A program made the translations under genes and the position numbers. 37,612 nucleotides of DNA from Balneolaceae bacterium (GTDB lineage: Bacteria; Bacteroidota; Rhodothermia; Balneolales; Balneolaceae), in the NCBI GenBank assembly GCA_007694095.1, contig RECI01000221.1, positions 1 through 37,612 on the forward strand, read 5' to 3'. The notes below the pieces were generated by a model that worked only from the letters and a program-made list of their open reading frames with translations, was not told the DNA's origin and ran no database searches. Positions 1 through 9,369 of this stretch are shown here, piece by piece. Every line of letters begins with the position of its first letter. The first letter of the stretch is position 1.

Positions 1-7
1 CTGAAAA

Positions 8-142
8 ATGAACGAACATACCAACCAAATGATCAAACAACCCTGGATCACCCCGAAAATCGAAATCCTGCCGGTAAAGGCTACCCTGCAGGAAAACGGC
101 CCCCTCGACCCACCGGATTTTGGAAATCAGGAGCTATCTTAA
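8..142 (+). CDS. Small RiPP precursor-like peptide (paeninodin-type lasso leader pattern)
   Basis: A 44-codon ORF with an in-frame TGA at 2-4 directly upstream, so the start must be ATG at 8 or ATG at 29. The peptide has the spacing of paeninodin-type lasso precursor leaders (W-x-x-P-x-L-E-V-L-x-V-x-x-T-M): WITPKIEILPVKATL, with Thr ten residues after Pro. In that family the Thr is position -2 of the core. The core would then be about 17 residues, rich in Pro, Asp and Gly, starting at Gln and ending in Ser. Asp at core position 7 could close a macrolactam; a C-terminal Ser also occurs in paeninodin, where it is phosphorylated. An N-terminal Gln would be atypical, so the cleavage site is uncertain. 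No lasso cyclase, protease or recognition-element gene lies in the window; they would have to be to the left. Alternative: an unrelated small peptide. Confidence 0.5.
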   Translation: MNEHTNQMIKQPWITPKIEILPVKATLQENGPLDPPDFGNQELS

Positions 143-163
143 TCAGTCGCCAATCCAAAAAAG

Positions 164-197
164 AAAACCCCGGAACGTAAATCGAACCGGGGTTTTT
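164..197. terminator. Intrinsic terminator between the small ORF and pckG
   Basis: AAAACCCCGG (164-173) pairs perfectly with CCGGGGTTTT (187-196) around a 13-base loop and is followed by T on the plus strand; the A run on the left arm gives a T run on the minus strand. It lies 21 bp after the small ORF stop and 28 bp after the pckG stop, so it can end transcription from both convergent genes. Confidence 0.85.
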
Positions 198-224
198 GAG
201 ATGTTGTATTATGAATGTGAATGG

Positions 225-2069
225 TTAAATAACAGGCCTTTCAGCAGCCAATTCCCAATGTTCGGGAGATCTCCAAAGGCTTGAGTGCAGCAATTCGCGC
301 ATAAAGAGGAATTCTTTCGGCAGCTTGTCATAAAGCTTGCTGAAAAGTTCTTCATGGCTAAGTACTTCTTTCTTCCACGCCTCGCGATCTACAGACATCA
401 GTTTTAGGAAGTCTTCACGCTTGAAGTTATCCATGCCAGTCCAGTCCATATCTTCGTAGCGCGGCATCCAGCCCAGCGGGCTTTCAACAGCGAAAGCTTT
501 TCCGTTAACACGTTCAACAACCCACTTTAATACCCGCATATTTTGTCCAAATCCCGGCCAGATGAATTTTCCGTTCTCATCTTTACGGAACCAGTTTACT
601 GAGAAAATACGTGGAGCATTAGGCAGGGTACGGCCTAACTGCAGCCAGTGGTTGAAATAGTCGGCCATGTGATAGCCGGAGAAAGGCAGCATCGCAAATG
701 GATCGCGGCGAACAGCACCGAGATCACCAAAAGCGGCAGCCGTCATTTCAGAACCCATTGTAGCAGCGGCATATACACCGAAGTTCCAGTTAAAGGTCTG
801 GTAAACCAAAGGTACAGTAGTGCTTCTGCGGCCTCCGAAAATAAAGGCTTTGATGGGTACTCCTGCAGGGTCTTCCCATTTTTCGTCAATTGACGGGCAG
901 TTGGCAGCCGGCGCGGTAAATCGTGCGTTCGGGTGTGCAACTTTGTCACCTGATGCGGGATCGTGTACTTTACGTTTCCAGTTTATGGTGCCTTCCGGGC
1001 AGTCATGGCCAATATCTTCCCACCAAACATCGCCATCAGGGGTTACACCCACGTTGGTGAAGATAGTATCTTTCTCGATACTTACCATTGCGTTTGGATT
1101 GGTATCATAATTGGTTCCCGGTGCAACTCCAAAATAACCTGATTCAGGGTTGATGGCGTTTAATTGACCCTTTTCGTCTTTCTTGATCCAGGCAATGTCA
1201 TCTCCAACGGTAGTAATTGTCCATCCGTCGATTCCTTTAGGTGGAATCATCATCGCAAAATTGGTCTTGCCACAGGCACTTGGGAAAGCAGCTGCAACAT
1301 AGGTTTTTTCTTTCTTGGGTGATTCAACGCCAAGAATAAGCATGTGCTCGGCAAGCCAGCCTTCATCCCTTGCCATGGTTGATGCAATACGCAGGGCAAG
1401 ACATTTCTTGCCAAGCAGGGCGTTTCCGCCATAACCCGATCCGTAAGAGATTATGGATCTTTCTTCTGGAAAATGGCAGATATACTTGGTATCAGGATTG
1501 CATGGCCATGGAACATCTTCCTGTCCCGGCTCAAGCGGTGCTCCCAATGTATGCAGGCACTTAATGAACTCACCTTTTCCGAGTACATCCAGTACGGATT
1601 GTCCCATCCTGGTCATTATTCTCATGTTAACCACAACATAAGCTGAATCGGTGATTTCAATTCCAACTTTAGCTATAGGAGAGCCAAGCGGGCCCATGCT
1701 GAATGGAATTACATACATGGTGCGGCCTTTCATGGAACCGTCAAAAAGCTTTTTGAGCTTTTTCTTCATCACTTTTGGGTCTTCCCAGTTGTTGGTTGGT
1801 CCCGCATCACTTTTACGCAAGCTGTTGATAAACGTTTTATCTTCAACTCTTGCAACGTCAGAGGGGTCAGAGAAGGCCGCAAAACTGTTTGGACGTTTTT
1901 CTGGATTTAACCGGATAAATGTACCCGCATCTACCATTTCCTGGCAAAGCCGGTCATATTCTTCTTGTGACCCGTCGCACCAAACGACTTTTTCCGGTTT
2001 TGTGAGTTCAGCAGTTTCCTGAACCCACTTGATTAGTTCTTTATTTTTAGTGGGTGCTGTATTTTTCAT
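225..2069 (-). CDS. pckG: Phosphoenolpyruvate carboxykinase (GTP)
   Basis: Converts oxaloacetate and GTP to phosphoenolpyruvate, GDP and CO2 (EC 4.1.1.32) in the cytoplasm, the entry step of gluconeogenesis. The 614-residue length is normal for the GTP-dependent family. The nucleotide-binding P-loop with the family's reactive cysteine is visible as FPSACGKTN (Cys266). GDDIAW fits the metal-binding kinase-2 motif, and [12 protein letters not shown] and the C-terminal [10 protein letters not shown] segment are also family-typical. This is distinct from the ATP-type enzyme (PckA) used by many Bacteroides. It is monocistronic: convergent with the small ORF at its 3' end and followed by a shared terminator. 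Upstream, TATCTTTT on the minus strand (2119-2126) is one base off the Bacteroidota -7 element, without a clear -33 partner. Confidence 0.97.
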   Translation of the reverse strand: MKNTAPTKNKELIKWVQETAELTKPEKVVWCDGSQEEYDRLCQEMVDAGTFIRLNPEKRPNSFAAFSDPSDVARVEDKTFINSLRKSDAGPTNNWEDPKVMKKKLKKLFDGSMKGRTMYVIPFSMGPLGSPIAKVGIEITDSAYVVVNMRIMTRMGQSVLDVLGKGEFIKCLHTLGAPLEPGQEDVPWPCNPDTKYICHFPEERSIISYGSGYGGNALLGKKCLALRIASTMARDEGWLAEHMLILGVESPKKEKTYVAAAFPSACGKTNFAMMIPPKGIDGWTITTVGDDIAWIKKDEKGQLNAINPESGYFGVAPGTNYDTNPNAMVSIEKDTIFTNVGVTPDGDVWWEDIGHDCPEGTINWKRKVHDPASGDKVAHPNARFTAPAANCPSIDEKWEDPAGVPIKAFIFGGRRSTTVPLVYQTFNWNFGVYAAATMGSEMTAAAFGDLGAVRRDPFAMLPFSGYHMADYFNHWLQLGRTLPNAPRIFSVNWFRKDENGKFIWPGFGQNMRVLKWVVERVNGKAFAVESPLGWMPRYEDMDWTGMDNFKREDFLKLMSVDREAWKKEVLSHEELFSKLYDKLPKEFLFMRELLHSSLWRSPEHWELAAERPVI

Positions 2070-2084
2070 GATTCGTGTTTTTTT

Positions 2085-2099
2085 AGTTATTTGATAACT
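2085..2099. promoter_or_regulatory. Short inverted repeat in the pckG leader
   Basis: AGTTAT (2085-2090) and ATAACT (2094-2099) form a perfect 6-bp inverted repeat around TTG, 15 bp upstream of the pckG start codon. It could be a leader hairpin or a small operator. The 275-bp gap to the next gene holds no convincing ORF. Confidence 0.25.
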
Positions 2100-2344
2100 C
2101 TCTGTGTATCCTTTAATAAAAAGATAGAAGGTTTAGGATAATTTTACCTTAAAATCGGTAATTTTTGAGCATAAATCGTGGGAAACGCTTCCAGTGAATC
2201 TTGCTCTATCGTATGGAATCTCCGGAGAGAGGACCCATATTTTAATTATCACACTAATGTCGGAAAATAATATTTTTAATGGTATAGTGAAAACCCTGAT
2301 TCTTTATAAATTAATGTTTTCTTAACACTAAGACATTCTAAAAA

Positions 2345-5300
2345 CTAAATTTGCCCTGCTTTTACTTTGAGTGGAAATTTTATTATAAAGACAGCACCTT
2401 TGCCATTATCCGAATTAGATGCCTGAATGCTGCCACCCATTTCAGCAATATAGTTTGCACTGCTGTGCAGCCCAAAACCGTGGCCGTTCTTTTTGGTGGT
2501 GAAACCCTGCGAAAATATTTTTTTAAGCGATTCTTGTTTTAAACCTGGGCCATTATCAGCAATAGATAAATAAACAGATTCATGGTCTTGCCAGGTTTTA
2601 ATAAATAATTTCTTCTCTTCAGGAGGCAGCTCAGCCATTGCTTCTTTGGCATTTTTAAAAATGTTCACCAAAACATGAATCAATTTTGAACGATGTGCCA
2701 TAATCGGGGATGTTGCCTTGAGGTTTTTTTTAACGATAAGCCCATGGCGTTCAATACTGCCGGCCTGAAGCGACAACGATTTCTCAATCATTTCATCCAA
2801 ACTGGTTTGGCTGGTTTTCATACTTGCACCGGCATAAGTTTGCTGAGCAGAAATCACCTCTTTGATCAGGTTAATTTTATCTTCCAACCGGTCTGTCTGC
2901 GATAAAATTTCTTCACGTTCTTTTTTCAGCGGATCCTCAAGCATTAAATAATAATTCATCAATTCTTTGCCTTTTGGATTTTCGTTTATGAACTGCTCTA
3001 TTTGATCAATATGTTGCCTTAGAAGTTCATTGGCTTTAAATATTCCCTCAATTTTTGATTGATGAATAGAATTACGAATGAGAGCTGATGACGTATTCAC
3101 ACTATTCAAAATATTGCCAACATTGTGCAGAACACCGGAGGCAATCTCAGCCATACCGGCCAAATGTGCTTTTTCCACTAATTCATCTTTTATTGCTTCA
3201 AGTTCATTTAAAGCTTGGATCAGATCTTGATTTTTAATCCTTAACTCGTCTGTTCGGTCAGCAACCTGCATTTCAAGCTCTCTGTTGTGTTCTCGTATTC
3301 TTCGCACTCTTAAACTGAAAATAGTTGTAATGCAGAAACCGATTATTAAGATGGTTAACAGATAAAACCAGGTAGTTTGCCAAAACGGCGGTTTGATGAT
3401 TAATGCAAGAGAAACACCTTCTTCATTCCAAACACCATCGTTGTTGGCAGCTTTTACACGAAATGTATAATTGCCCGGCGAAAGGTTAGTATAGGTTGCA
3501 TTGCGCTGTGTACCAACATAATTCCATTGGTTTTCAAAGCCTTCAACCATGTATGCATACTGGTTGAACTCGGGTTGCGTATAATTGAGTGCAATAAACT
3601 CGAAAGTAATAACATTTTGATGATATGGCAGAACAAGCCTATCCGTAACAGAAATGTGGGTTTTTAAAGGAGAATCGGGGTCTTTAAGGTCAACAGACTT
3701 GTTAAAAAGCCTTAAATCAGTAAGAAATACAGGGGGAGAATGAGGATTTGAATACAAATCTTCAGGTTTAAAGAGATTAAAGCCATTTATACCGCCAAAC
3801 AGAAGTTCTCCATTTTGGGTTTTAAGAACGGAGTAGCGGGAAAATTCTTCACCTTGAAGTCCGTGACTCTGGTTGTAATTCGTAAATGTATTTTTATCTG
3901 GCTCGAATCTTGAAATACCCCTCAAAGTACCGATCCATAAAATGCCGTTATCATCTTCAATAATGGAATTCACTTCATCCGAGGGTAACCCGTCTGATTG
4001 GTAATAATTAAGGAATTGATCTTTTTCAGGAATATACTTTGAAAGCCCGCCCTCTGTGGCAATCCAAATATTTTGTTGTTGATCTTCAAAAATCTGTCTG
4101 ATTGTAGAATGTGCAATGCTATTGGGATATTCATGTGAATGTAAATAACGTTGGAAAGTTCCATTATCTTTATTTTCAGCTGTAATCTTATTTAGCCCCG
4201 ATTGTGTGCCAATCCAAAGGTTTTCTTGTGAATCCTCAAATATTCTAATTATAAAATTTGTTGAAATTGAAGAAGGGTTTGAAGGGTCATGATTAAATCT
4301 CTGAAAGTTTCCGCTGGATAAATCAACCTTGAATAAACCTTCTTCAAATGCAGCTAACCAGACGTAATCACCATCAAAATGTATATCAAAAATGTGGCGC
4401 AACGGATATTCATTGATGGTAAACCTGGTGAATATTCCGTTTTCTTTATCTGTTAGAATATTGGGCCCGCCACCCCATGTGCCAGCCCACAGGTTGCCCT
4501 GGTTATCTTTATTCAGGCTGATGACTGCATCAGACCTAAGAGAGCCGGGTTGCCCTGAATCATACTTAAAGAACCGGAAAGTACCTTTATCTCTTTCATA
4601 AAGGTTTATTCCGCCCCCATCGGTTGCAATCCAGATACTGCCATCGTCATTTTCATAAAAATCCCTGACCAGATTATTATTCAGGCTGTTTGGATTAAAC
4701 GGATCACTGAAATAATGGAGAAAATTTGTGCCCTGCGTGTCGGCCATATTGATGCCGGTCCATGCGGTTCCGATCCAGTATCTCTGCAGGTTGTCCTGAA
4801 AAACAGCTTCAATAGAATTATGAGATAGGCTGAATGGATCCTGTGAATTGCTATCGTAGTGAAAAAATGAACCGGTGGTTTTATTATACAGGTGTAAGCC
4901 GCCATTCCTGTTGCCTATCCAAACATCATCTTTATTATCTACATATATAGTTATGACTTCATTGTTATTCAAACTGAAAGGATCGTTGGGGTCATGAACA
5001 TAACGGTGAAAAATTGAATCACTATTGTTAATCTCCAATCTGTTGAGGCCCCAACCGTTGGTACCTGCCCATAAATTGCCATCATTATCCAATTGAACTT
5101 CATTCACAGAATTCGAAGAAATTGAATACGGGTCGGATGGTTCATGCGAAAAAAATTGAGTTTCTCCCGTTTGCGTATTGAGTTTAATTACCCCGATTTC
5201 GGTGGTAGCAAACCATAAGACATGATCTTTGCCACCTGTCATTGAATTAATGGAATATTCACTAAAGTCTTTAAAGGGAATAAACTGTTTATTTTTTTCG

Positions 5301-5851
5301 TCGAAATAATATAAGCCCGATCCCCCTCCAGCGAGCCAAATCCTGCCGTTTTCGTCCTCGAGAATGGTATTTATCCAAAAGTTTTCTTCAGCTTCTAACG
5401 GAAGTTTATATCTCGTAAAATCATCTGTTTCTGTGTTGTATCTTGCCACACCACCACCCGTTCCAACCCAAAATCGTTTTTTACTGTCTTCATAAATCGA
5501 ATAAATGTGATTGTTGTTGATACTGGTTGAATCAGGTCCGGATGTGTATATTTTGAATTGAATACCATCAAATCGGTGCAGCCCCCTGGTTGTGCCAGCC
5601 CAGATAAATCCCCTGCTGTCTTGATGAATGGCTGTAACCCAACTGCCATTTAACCCTTCATGAATTCTCTGAAACTTTAAGTCCGGTTTTTGGCTGATGG
5701 CCTGTGCATTGATTTGAATGCTGATTAGTATTAACCCAAGCAGGGAAAAAATTGCCCTTAAACAGATTTCTTTTCGATTGTTCTGCCCAGAAAAGGAGTG
5801 ATTAGAGCTATAAGCACTTAAATCTGCTGGTTTCATTACAAATTGTCTCAT
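2345..5851 (-). CDS. Membrane sensor histidine kinase with Reg_prop and Y_Y_Y domains
   Basis: A 1168-residue two-component sensor. An N-terminal hydrophobic segment (about 30-50) exports a large periplasmic region made of repeated Reg_prop units (W-x-G-T/N-x-x-G-L-x-x-y), the double beta-propeller sensor of Bacteroidota glycan sensors. A Y_Y_Y domain follows (about 750-815), then one transmembrane helix (TWFYLLTILIIGFCITTIF, about 825-845), a coiled coil and the kinase core. The phosphoacceptor is His909 in the variant H-box SGVLHNVGNILNS. The ATPase shows an N-box (NIFKNAKEAM), ADNGPGL and the FTTKKNGHGFGL lid. Unlike a classical HTCS it has no receiver or AraC domain. It is the second gene of an operon, 8 bp after the hybrid kinase, which probably takes its phosphate. 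The ligand is unknown; a carbohydrate is likely by family. Confidence 0.93.
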   Translation of the reverse strand: MRQFVMKPADLSAYSSNHSFSGQNNRKEICLRAIFSLLGLILISIQINAQAISQKPDLKFQRIHEGLNGSWVTAIHQDSRGFIWAGTTRGLHRFDGIQFKIYTSGPDSTSINNNHIYSIYEDSKKRFWVGTGGGVARYNTETDDFTRYKLPLEAEENFWINTILEDENGRIWLAGGGSGLYYFDEKNKQFIPFKDFSEYSINSMTGGKDHVLWFATTEIGVIKLNTQTGETQFFSHEPSDPYSISSNSVNEVQLDNDGNLWAGTNGWGLNRLEINNSDSIFHRYVHDPNDPFSLNNNEVITIYVDNKDDVWIGNRNGGLHLYNKTTGSFFHYDSNSQDPFSLSHNSIEAVFQDNLQRYWIGTAWTGINMADTQGTNFLHYFSDPFNPNSLNNNLVRDFYENDDGSIWIATDGGGINLYERDKGTFRFFKYDSGQPGSLRSDAVISLNKDNQGNLWAGTWGGGPNILTDKENGIFTRFTINEYPLRHIFDIHFDGDYVWLAAFEEGLFKVDLSSGNFQRFNHDPSNPSSISTNFIIRIFEDSQENLWIGTQSGLNKITAENKDNGTFQRYLHSHEYPNSIAHSTIRQIFEDQQQNIWIATEGGLSKYIPEKDQFLNYYQSDGLPSDEVNSIIEDDNGILWIGTLRGISRFEPDKNTFTNYNQSHGLQGEEFSRYSVLKTQNGELLFGGINGFNLFKPEDLYSNPHSPPVFLTDLRLFNKSVDLKDPDSPLKTHISVTDRLVLPYHQNVITFEFIALNYTQPEFNQYAYMVEGFENQWNYVGTQRNATYTNLSPGNYTFRVKAANNDGVWNEEGVSLALIIKPPFWQTTWFYLLTILIIGFCITTIFSLRVRRIREHNRELEMQVADRTDELRIKNQDLIQALNELEAIKDELVEKAHLAGMAEIASGVLHNVGNILNSVNTSSALIRNSIHQSKIEGIFKANELLRQHIDQIEQFINENPKGKELMNYYLMLEDPLKKEREEILSQTDRLEDKINLIKEVISAQQTYAGASMKTSQTSLDEMIEKSLSLQAGSIERHGLIVKKNLKATSPIMAHRSKLIHVLVNIFKNAKEAMAELPPEEKKLFIKTWQDHESVYLSIADNGPGLKQESLKKIFSQGFTTKKNGHGFGLHSSANYIAEMGGSIQASNSDNGKGAVFIIKFPLKVKAGQI

Positions 5852-5859
5852 AACTATTG

Positions 5860-7623
5860 TTAAGTAAGGTTGTTATTGAGCTCGGGAATGGCTGAATTCA
5901 ACGCTTTTATAAGTGTAAACCTGTTTACTGGTTTCGCAACATATTCATCCATTCCTGAAAGAATGCATAATTCACGGTCAACATCCATTGCGGATGCCGT
6001 CAGTGCAATAATTGGCAGATGTCGGCCGGATTGCTTTTCCATTTCGCGAATTTTTTTAGTTGCCTCATACCCATCCATTTCCGGCATTTGAATGTCCATT
6101 AAAACAAAGGCATAGTTGGTTTTCTGAACGGCTTCTACTGCCTCAACTCCATTTTCGGATATATCAACCTCAAATCCTTCTTTTTCAAGTAATTTTTTCG
6201 CAACAAGCTGGTTTATCAAATTATCCTCAACAACCAATACTTTGTTATTATTTGCTGAAAATTCCTTAAAAGCCGAACTACTGTGATCGGGCAGCTCCTC
6301 AAGCTTCTGTACTTGTTCAGGAACATTCAATGATACGGTAAACCAAAACTCGGAGCCTTCGCCCAATTTACTTGTAACTCCCACATTGCCATCCATCAAT
6401 TCAGCAATCTGCCGGCAAATAGCCAGTCCGAGTCCAGTTCCTCCGTATCTCCTTGTAGTTGATGAATCACCTTGGGTAAATGCATCAAAAATTCCTGATT
6501 GTTTTTCTTTTGGAATTCCGGGGCCGGTATCAATCACAGAAAATTTAACTGTACTTCTGTCATCTTCAGATGACAATAATTCTGCTTTAAAGTGGGCACT
6601 TCCTTTTTTAGTAAACTTTACAGCATTGCTGCCATAGTTCAATAAAATCTGGCGTAATCTTGTGGGATCGCCAAGTAAGCGTTCAGGAATTTCAGGATCG
6701 ATTGTATAATTAATTTCAATGTCTTTTTTGTTTGAAGAAAAATCGATGATTTGCACTACTTCTTTCACTAATTTTTGCACATGGAAGGGTACATATTCAA
6801 TATCCATTTTGCCGGCTTCCATTTTAGAAAAGTCGAGGATGTCATTGATTACCTTTAATAAATTTTTGGCACTGCTTTTAACCAGTTCAGACAATTCACG
6901 CTGTTCGTCTGTAAGGTCGGTTTCCAATAAAAGGTCGTTCATGCCCATAACACCGTTCATGGGTGTTCTGATTTCGTGACTCATGTTAGCCAGAAATGAA
7001 CTTTTAATTGCCGATGCATTTTCGGCCTTATCCATCATTTTTTTGTACTCATTTAATAAATGCTCAAGCTCGTTTGTTCTCTCCTTTACTTTTTTTTCAA
7101 GGTTTTGAGTATAAGAAATGGCTTCTTGCTGAAGCTGCCATTTGGTAGTGAGTGTGAGGGCGGTCTGTTTTAATGAAGTAGCATCAAAAGGCTTTTTCAT
7201 AAAAAGAAGTTTATCCGAATAACCAAGGTTTTGAATAATTTGACTCCATGAGTAATCGGAATAAGCCGTACAAATCACAATTTCGGTATAAGGATGTTTT
7301 TCGCGGATTTTTTTCGTAGTCTGAATTCCATCCATTCCGGGAGGCATTCGCACGTCCATAAAAATCAATGAGTATGGTTTTCCGTCTGCTTCAGCTTGAT
7401 CAACCAGTTGTATGGCATCTTTACCCTGGTAGGCATGATCTATTTCGTAGTCAATATTTTCCGTTAAATCATTCAAACTCCGATCATTGGCGCCGAATAG
7501 TTTTTCTTCAATGGATTGAAGCTTAGGATTCGTATTTTCCCGATGGCTTGTCAAAATAGAAGTGATGTCTTCATGTATCGCTTCGTTATCATCAACCAAC
7601 AATATTCGATTCTTTTTCCCCAT
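5860..7623 (-). CDS. Soluble hybrid histidine kinase, REC-HisKA-HATPase-REC
   Basis: A 587-residue cytoplasmic phosphorelay protein without transmembrane segments. The N-terminal receiver (about 1-150) has VDDNE and the phosphoacceptor Asp90 in FMDVRMPP. A coiled coil leads to a HisKA domain with His216 in [11 protein letters not shown], then a HATPase_c domain ([20 protein letters not shown]). A C-terminal receiver has Asp510 in [11 protein letters not shown], followed by IIALTASA and the conserved Lys in VAKPVN. It is the promoter-proximal gene of an operon with the Reg_prop kinase, so the two probably act in one relay. There is no DNA-binding, HPt or enzymatic output domain, so the final regulator must lie elsewhere. 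The ATG at 7623 gives a complete receiver. Confidence 0.93.
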   Translation of the reverse strand: MGKKNRILLVDDNEAIHEDITSILTSHRENTNPKLQSIEEKLFGANDRSLNDLTENIDYEIDHAYQGKDAIQLVDQAEADGKPYSLIFMDVRMPPGMDGIQTTKKIREKHPYTEIVICTAYSDYSWSQIIQNLGYSDKLLFMKKPFDATSLKQTALTLTTKWQLQQEAISYTQNLEKKVKERTNELEHLLNEYKKMMDKAENASAIKSSFLANMSHEIRTPMNGVMGMNDLLLETDLTDEQRELSELVKSSAKNLLKVINDILDFSKMEAGKMDIEYVPFHVQKLVKEVVQIIDFSSNKKDIEINYTIDPEIPERLLGDPTRLRQILLNYGSNAVKFTKKGSAHFKAELLSSEDDRSTVKFSVIDTGPGIPKEKQSGIFDAFTQGDSSTTRRYGGTGLGLAICRQIAELMDGNVGVTSKLGEGSEFWFTVSLNVPEQVQKLEELPDHSSSAFKEFSANNNKVLVVEDNLINQLVAKKLLEKEGFEVDISENGVEAVEAVQKTNYAFVLMDIQMPEMDGYEATKKIREMEKQSGRHLPIIALTASAMDVDRELCILSGMDEYVAKPVNRFTLIKALNSAIPELNNNLT

Positions 7624-7806
7624 ACGAATTCATATTCTATTAAGAATATACTTAAATAACATTTAGCCGTTCATTTACTTCCCCACTTGATTAATATCAA
7701 ATTAAGCTAACATTAATACTTTTAAGATACAGTAAATGATTTTTTAAAAATAAAAATTTTCTAATATTCAAATCTAAAATTGCCTGAGCTTTGATTTCAG
7801 TATTTT

Positions 7807-7832
7807 CAGATTATTTAATCTTAAATAATCTG
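7807..7832. promoter_or_regulatory. Perfect 26-bp inverted repeat upstream of the M48 protease
   Basis: CAGATTATTTA (7807-7817) and TAAATAATCTG (7822-7832) are exact reverse complements around ATCT. The repeat sits 29 bp before the protease ATG in the AT-rich divergent intergenic region 7624-7861. The position fits an operator or leader hairpin; the lack of a T run argues against a terminator. Confidence 0.4.
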
Positions 7833-7861
7833 CCGTATAAAAATTTTTAAAGATATAATCT

Positions 7862-9097
7862 ATGAACATATTCACAGTTATCATTCTGGCTGCCATAATG
7901 ATTGATTTTTTGCTTGAAATCGTATCAAACAGGCTGAACCTGAAAGCACTCTCGAAAGAACTTCCCAGCGAATTTGAAAATGTATATGATGAAGATACTT
8001 ATGCCAAATCGCAGGAGTACACAAGGGTTAATACCAGGTTTGGTTTTGTTACCGGTACATTCGACCTGGCTTTGCTGCTGGTTTTTTGGTTTGCCGGCGG
8101 ATTCAACTGGCTTGATCAGTGGGCACGCGGGTTTGATTTTGGTGTGATTGGCACAGGATTAATTTTTATTGGTGTTCTTGTTCTTGCCAAAATTATTATT
8201 TCACTTCCATTCAGCATTTATTCTACGTTTGTGATTGAGGAACGCTTCGGTTTTAACAAAACCGATGCCAAAACTTTTATTACAGACAGAATCAAGGGAC
8301 TTGCACTATCCTTGTTGATCGGTGGTCCGCTTCTGGCTGGAATTATCGCATTTTTTGAATACGGGGGATCCTGGGCTTGGCTATACGCATGGCTGGCTGT
8401 GACGGCATTCTCGCTTGTGATGCAATACATTGCCCCAACCTGGATAATGCCATTATTCAATAAATTTGATCCGCTTGAAGATGGTGAACTCAGGTATGCT
8501 ATCGAACAGTACGCAGAAAAAGTAGATTTTCCGCTTCAGGGAATCTATGTAATGGATGGATCGAAACGCTCATCCAAATCCAACGCATTTTTTACCGGCT
8601 TTGGTAAAAACAAACGGATCGCCCTTTTTGATACCCTTATCGCAAAGCACTCCACCGAAGAACTTGTAGCCGTACTTGCGCACGAAATTGGCCATTACAA
8701 AAAAAAGCACATCGTAAAAAATATGTCCATCAGTATTTTACATACCGGTATAATGTTTGGGCTTCTCTCAATTTTTTTACAGGTACCCTCACTGTTTGAC
8801 GCCTTTTTTATGGAAGAAATGAGCATATATGCCGGCCTGCTCTTTTTCGGCCTGCTCTACTCGCCCGTTGAAACCATCCTGGGCATCGGGATGCAAATAC
8901 TCAGCCGAAAACATGAGTATGAAGCTGATGAATTTGCAGTAAAAACGATCAAAGAAAAAGAGGAGATGGTGAATGTACTTAAAAATCTATCAAAGGATAA
9001 CCTTAGCAACCTCACACCTCATCCGTTTTACGTGTTTTTGAACTACTCTCATCCGCCTGCACTTAAAAGAATAGAAAGAATTCGTGAATTGACGTAA
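7862..9097 (+). CDS. M48 family metalloprotease, Ste24/CAAX prenyl protease 1-like
   Basis: A 411-residue integral membrane zinc protease. Several hydrophobic helices precede the catalytic site. The HEXXH motif is HEIGH at 274-278 within AVLAHEIGHYKKKH, and the third zinc ligand is supplied by the downstream EYEADEFA motif. The N-terminal region (ERFGFNKTDAKTFITD) is typical of Ste24-type enzymes rather than the shorter HtpX. Bacterial homologues have no prenylated substrates; they are thought to act in membrane protein quality control, which is an inference here. The gene is monocistronic on the plus strand, divergent from the phosphorelay operon, with an inverted repeat just upstream. Confidence 0.93.
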   Translation: MNIFTVIILAAIMIDFLLEIVSNRLNLKALSKELPSEFENVYDEDTYAKSQEYTRVNTRFGFVTGTFDLALLLVFWFAGGFNWLDQWARGFDFGVIGTGLIFIGVLVLAKIIISLPFSIYSTFVIEERFGFNKTDAKTFITDRIKGLALSLLIGGPLLAGIIAFFEYGGSWAWLYAWLAVTAFSLVMQYIAPTWIMPLFNKFDPLEDGELRYAIEQYAEKVDFPLQGIYVMDGSKRSSKSNAFFTGFGKNKRIALFDTLIAKHSTEELVAVLAHEIGHYKKKHIVKNMSISILHTGIMFGLLSIFLQVPSLFDAFFMEEMSIYAGLLFFGLLYSPVETILGIGMQILSRKHEYEADEFAVKTIKEKEEMVNVLKNLSKDNLSNLTPHPFYVFLNYSHPPALKRIERIRELT

Positions 9098-9129
9098 ATC
9101 TTGTCTCTTTTTTGAATTGTGTGGATAGA

Positions 9130-9254
9130 GGATGCTGGATGCGGGATACTGGATGCTGGATCGCACACCGCACATCAAAGATCGTGTATCGCAGATCAAG
9201 ATCAACCAGGCTGATGTACGATACACGATGTGCGTTCTGTGATGTGCGATGTGG
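9130..9254. repeat. Degenerate heptamer array with inverted halves
   Basis: From 9130 the sequence reads in 7-base steps: GGATGCT, GGATGCG, GGATACT, GGATGCT, GGATCGC, ACACCGC, ACATCAA, AGATCGT, GTATCGC, AGATCAA. From 9213 it again reads in heptamers: GATGTAC, GATACAC, GATGTGC, GTTCTGT, GATGTGC, GATGTGG. The second block is approximately the reverse complement of the 9162-9200 part of the first, once a one-unit length difference is allowed, so a long imperfect hairpin is possible. Confidence 0.75.
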
Positions 9255-9300
9255 TTGGACAAGGAAACGGTAATGGAATAAGTAAAAACACCATCCTATA

Positions 9301-9369
9301 AACCAGAGGTTTTGGGCTAAAGCCCGAGTGGTTTTTCGTGGCGTTAACTCCGTCAGCTAAAACAGACGG
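9301..9369. repeat. Paired hairpin element with GCTAAA cores
   Basis: GGGCT-AA-AGCCC (9314-9325) is a tight hairpin flanked by AACCA (9301-9305) and TGGTT (9329-9333). A second hairpin follows, with CCGTC (9350-9354) and GACGG (9365-9369) around a loop containing GCTAAA. Two consecutive hairpins with the same loop word suggest a dispersed non-coding repeat rather than a terminator; there is no T run after either. Confidence 0.45.

Noticed and set aside
9130-9254. CRISPR array
   Set aside because: Units are 7 bp with no 20-40 bp spacers and no cas genes; it is a short tandem repeat.
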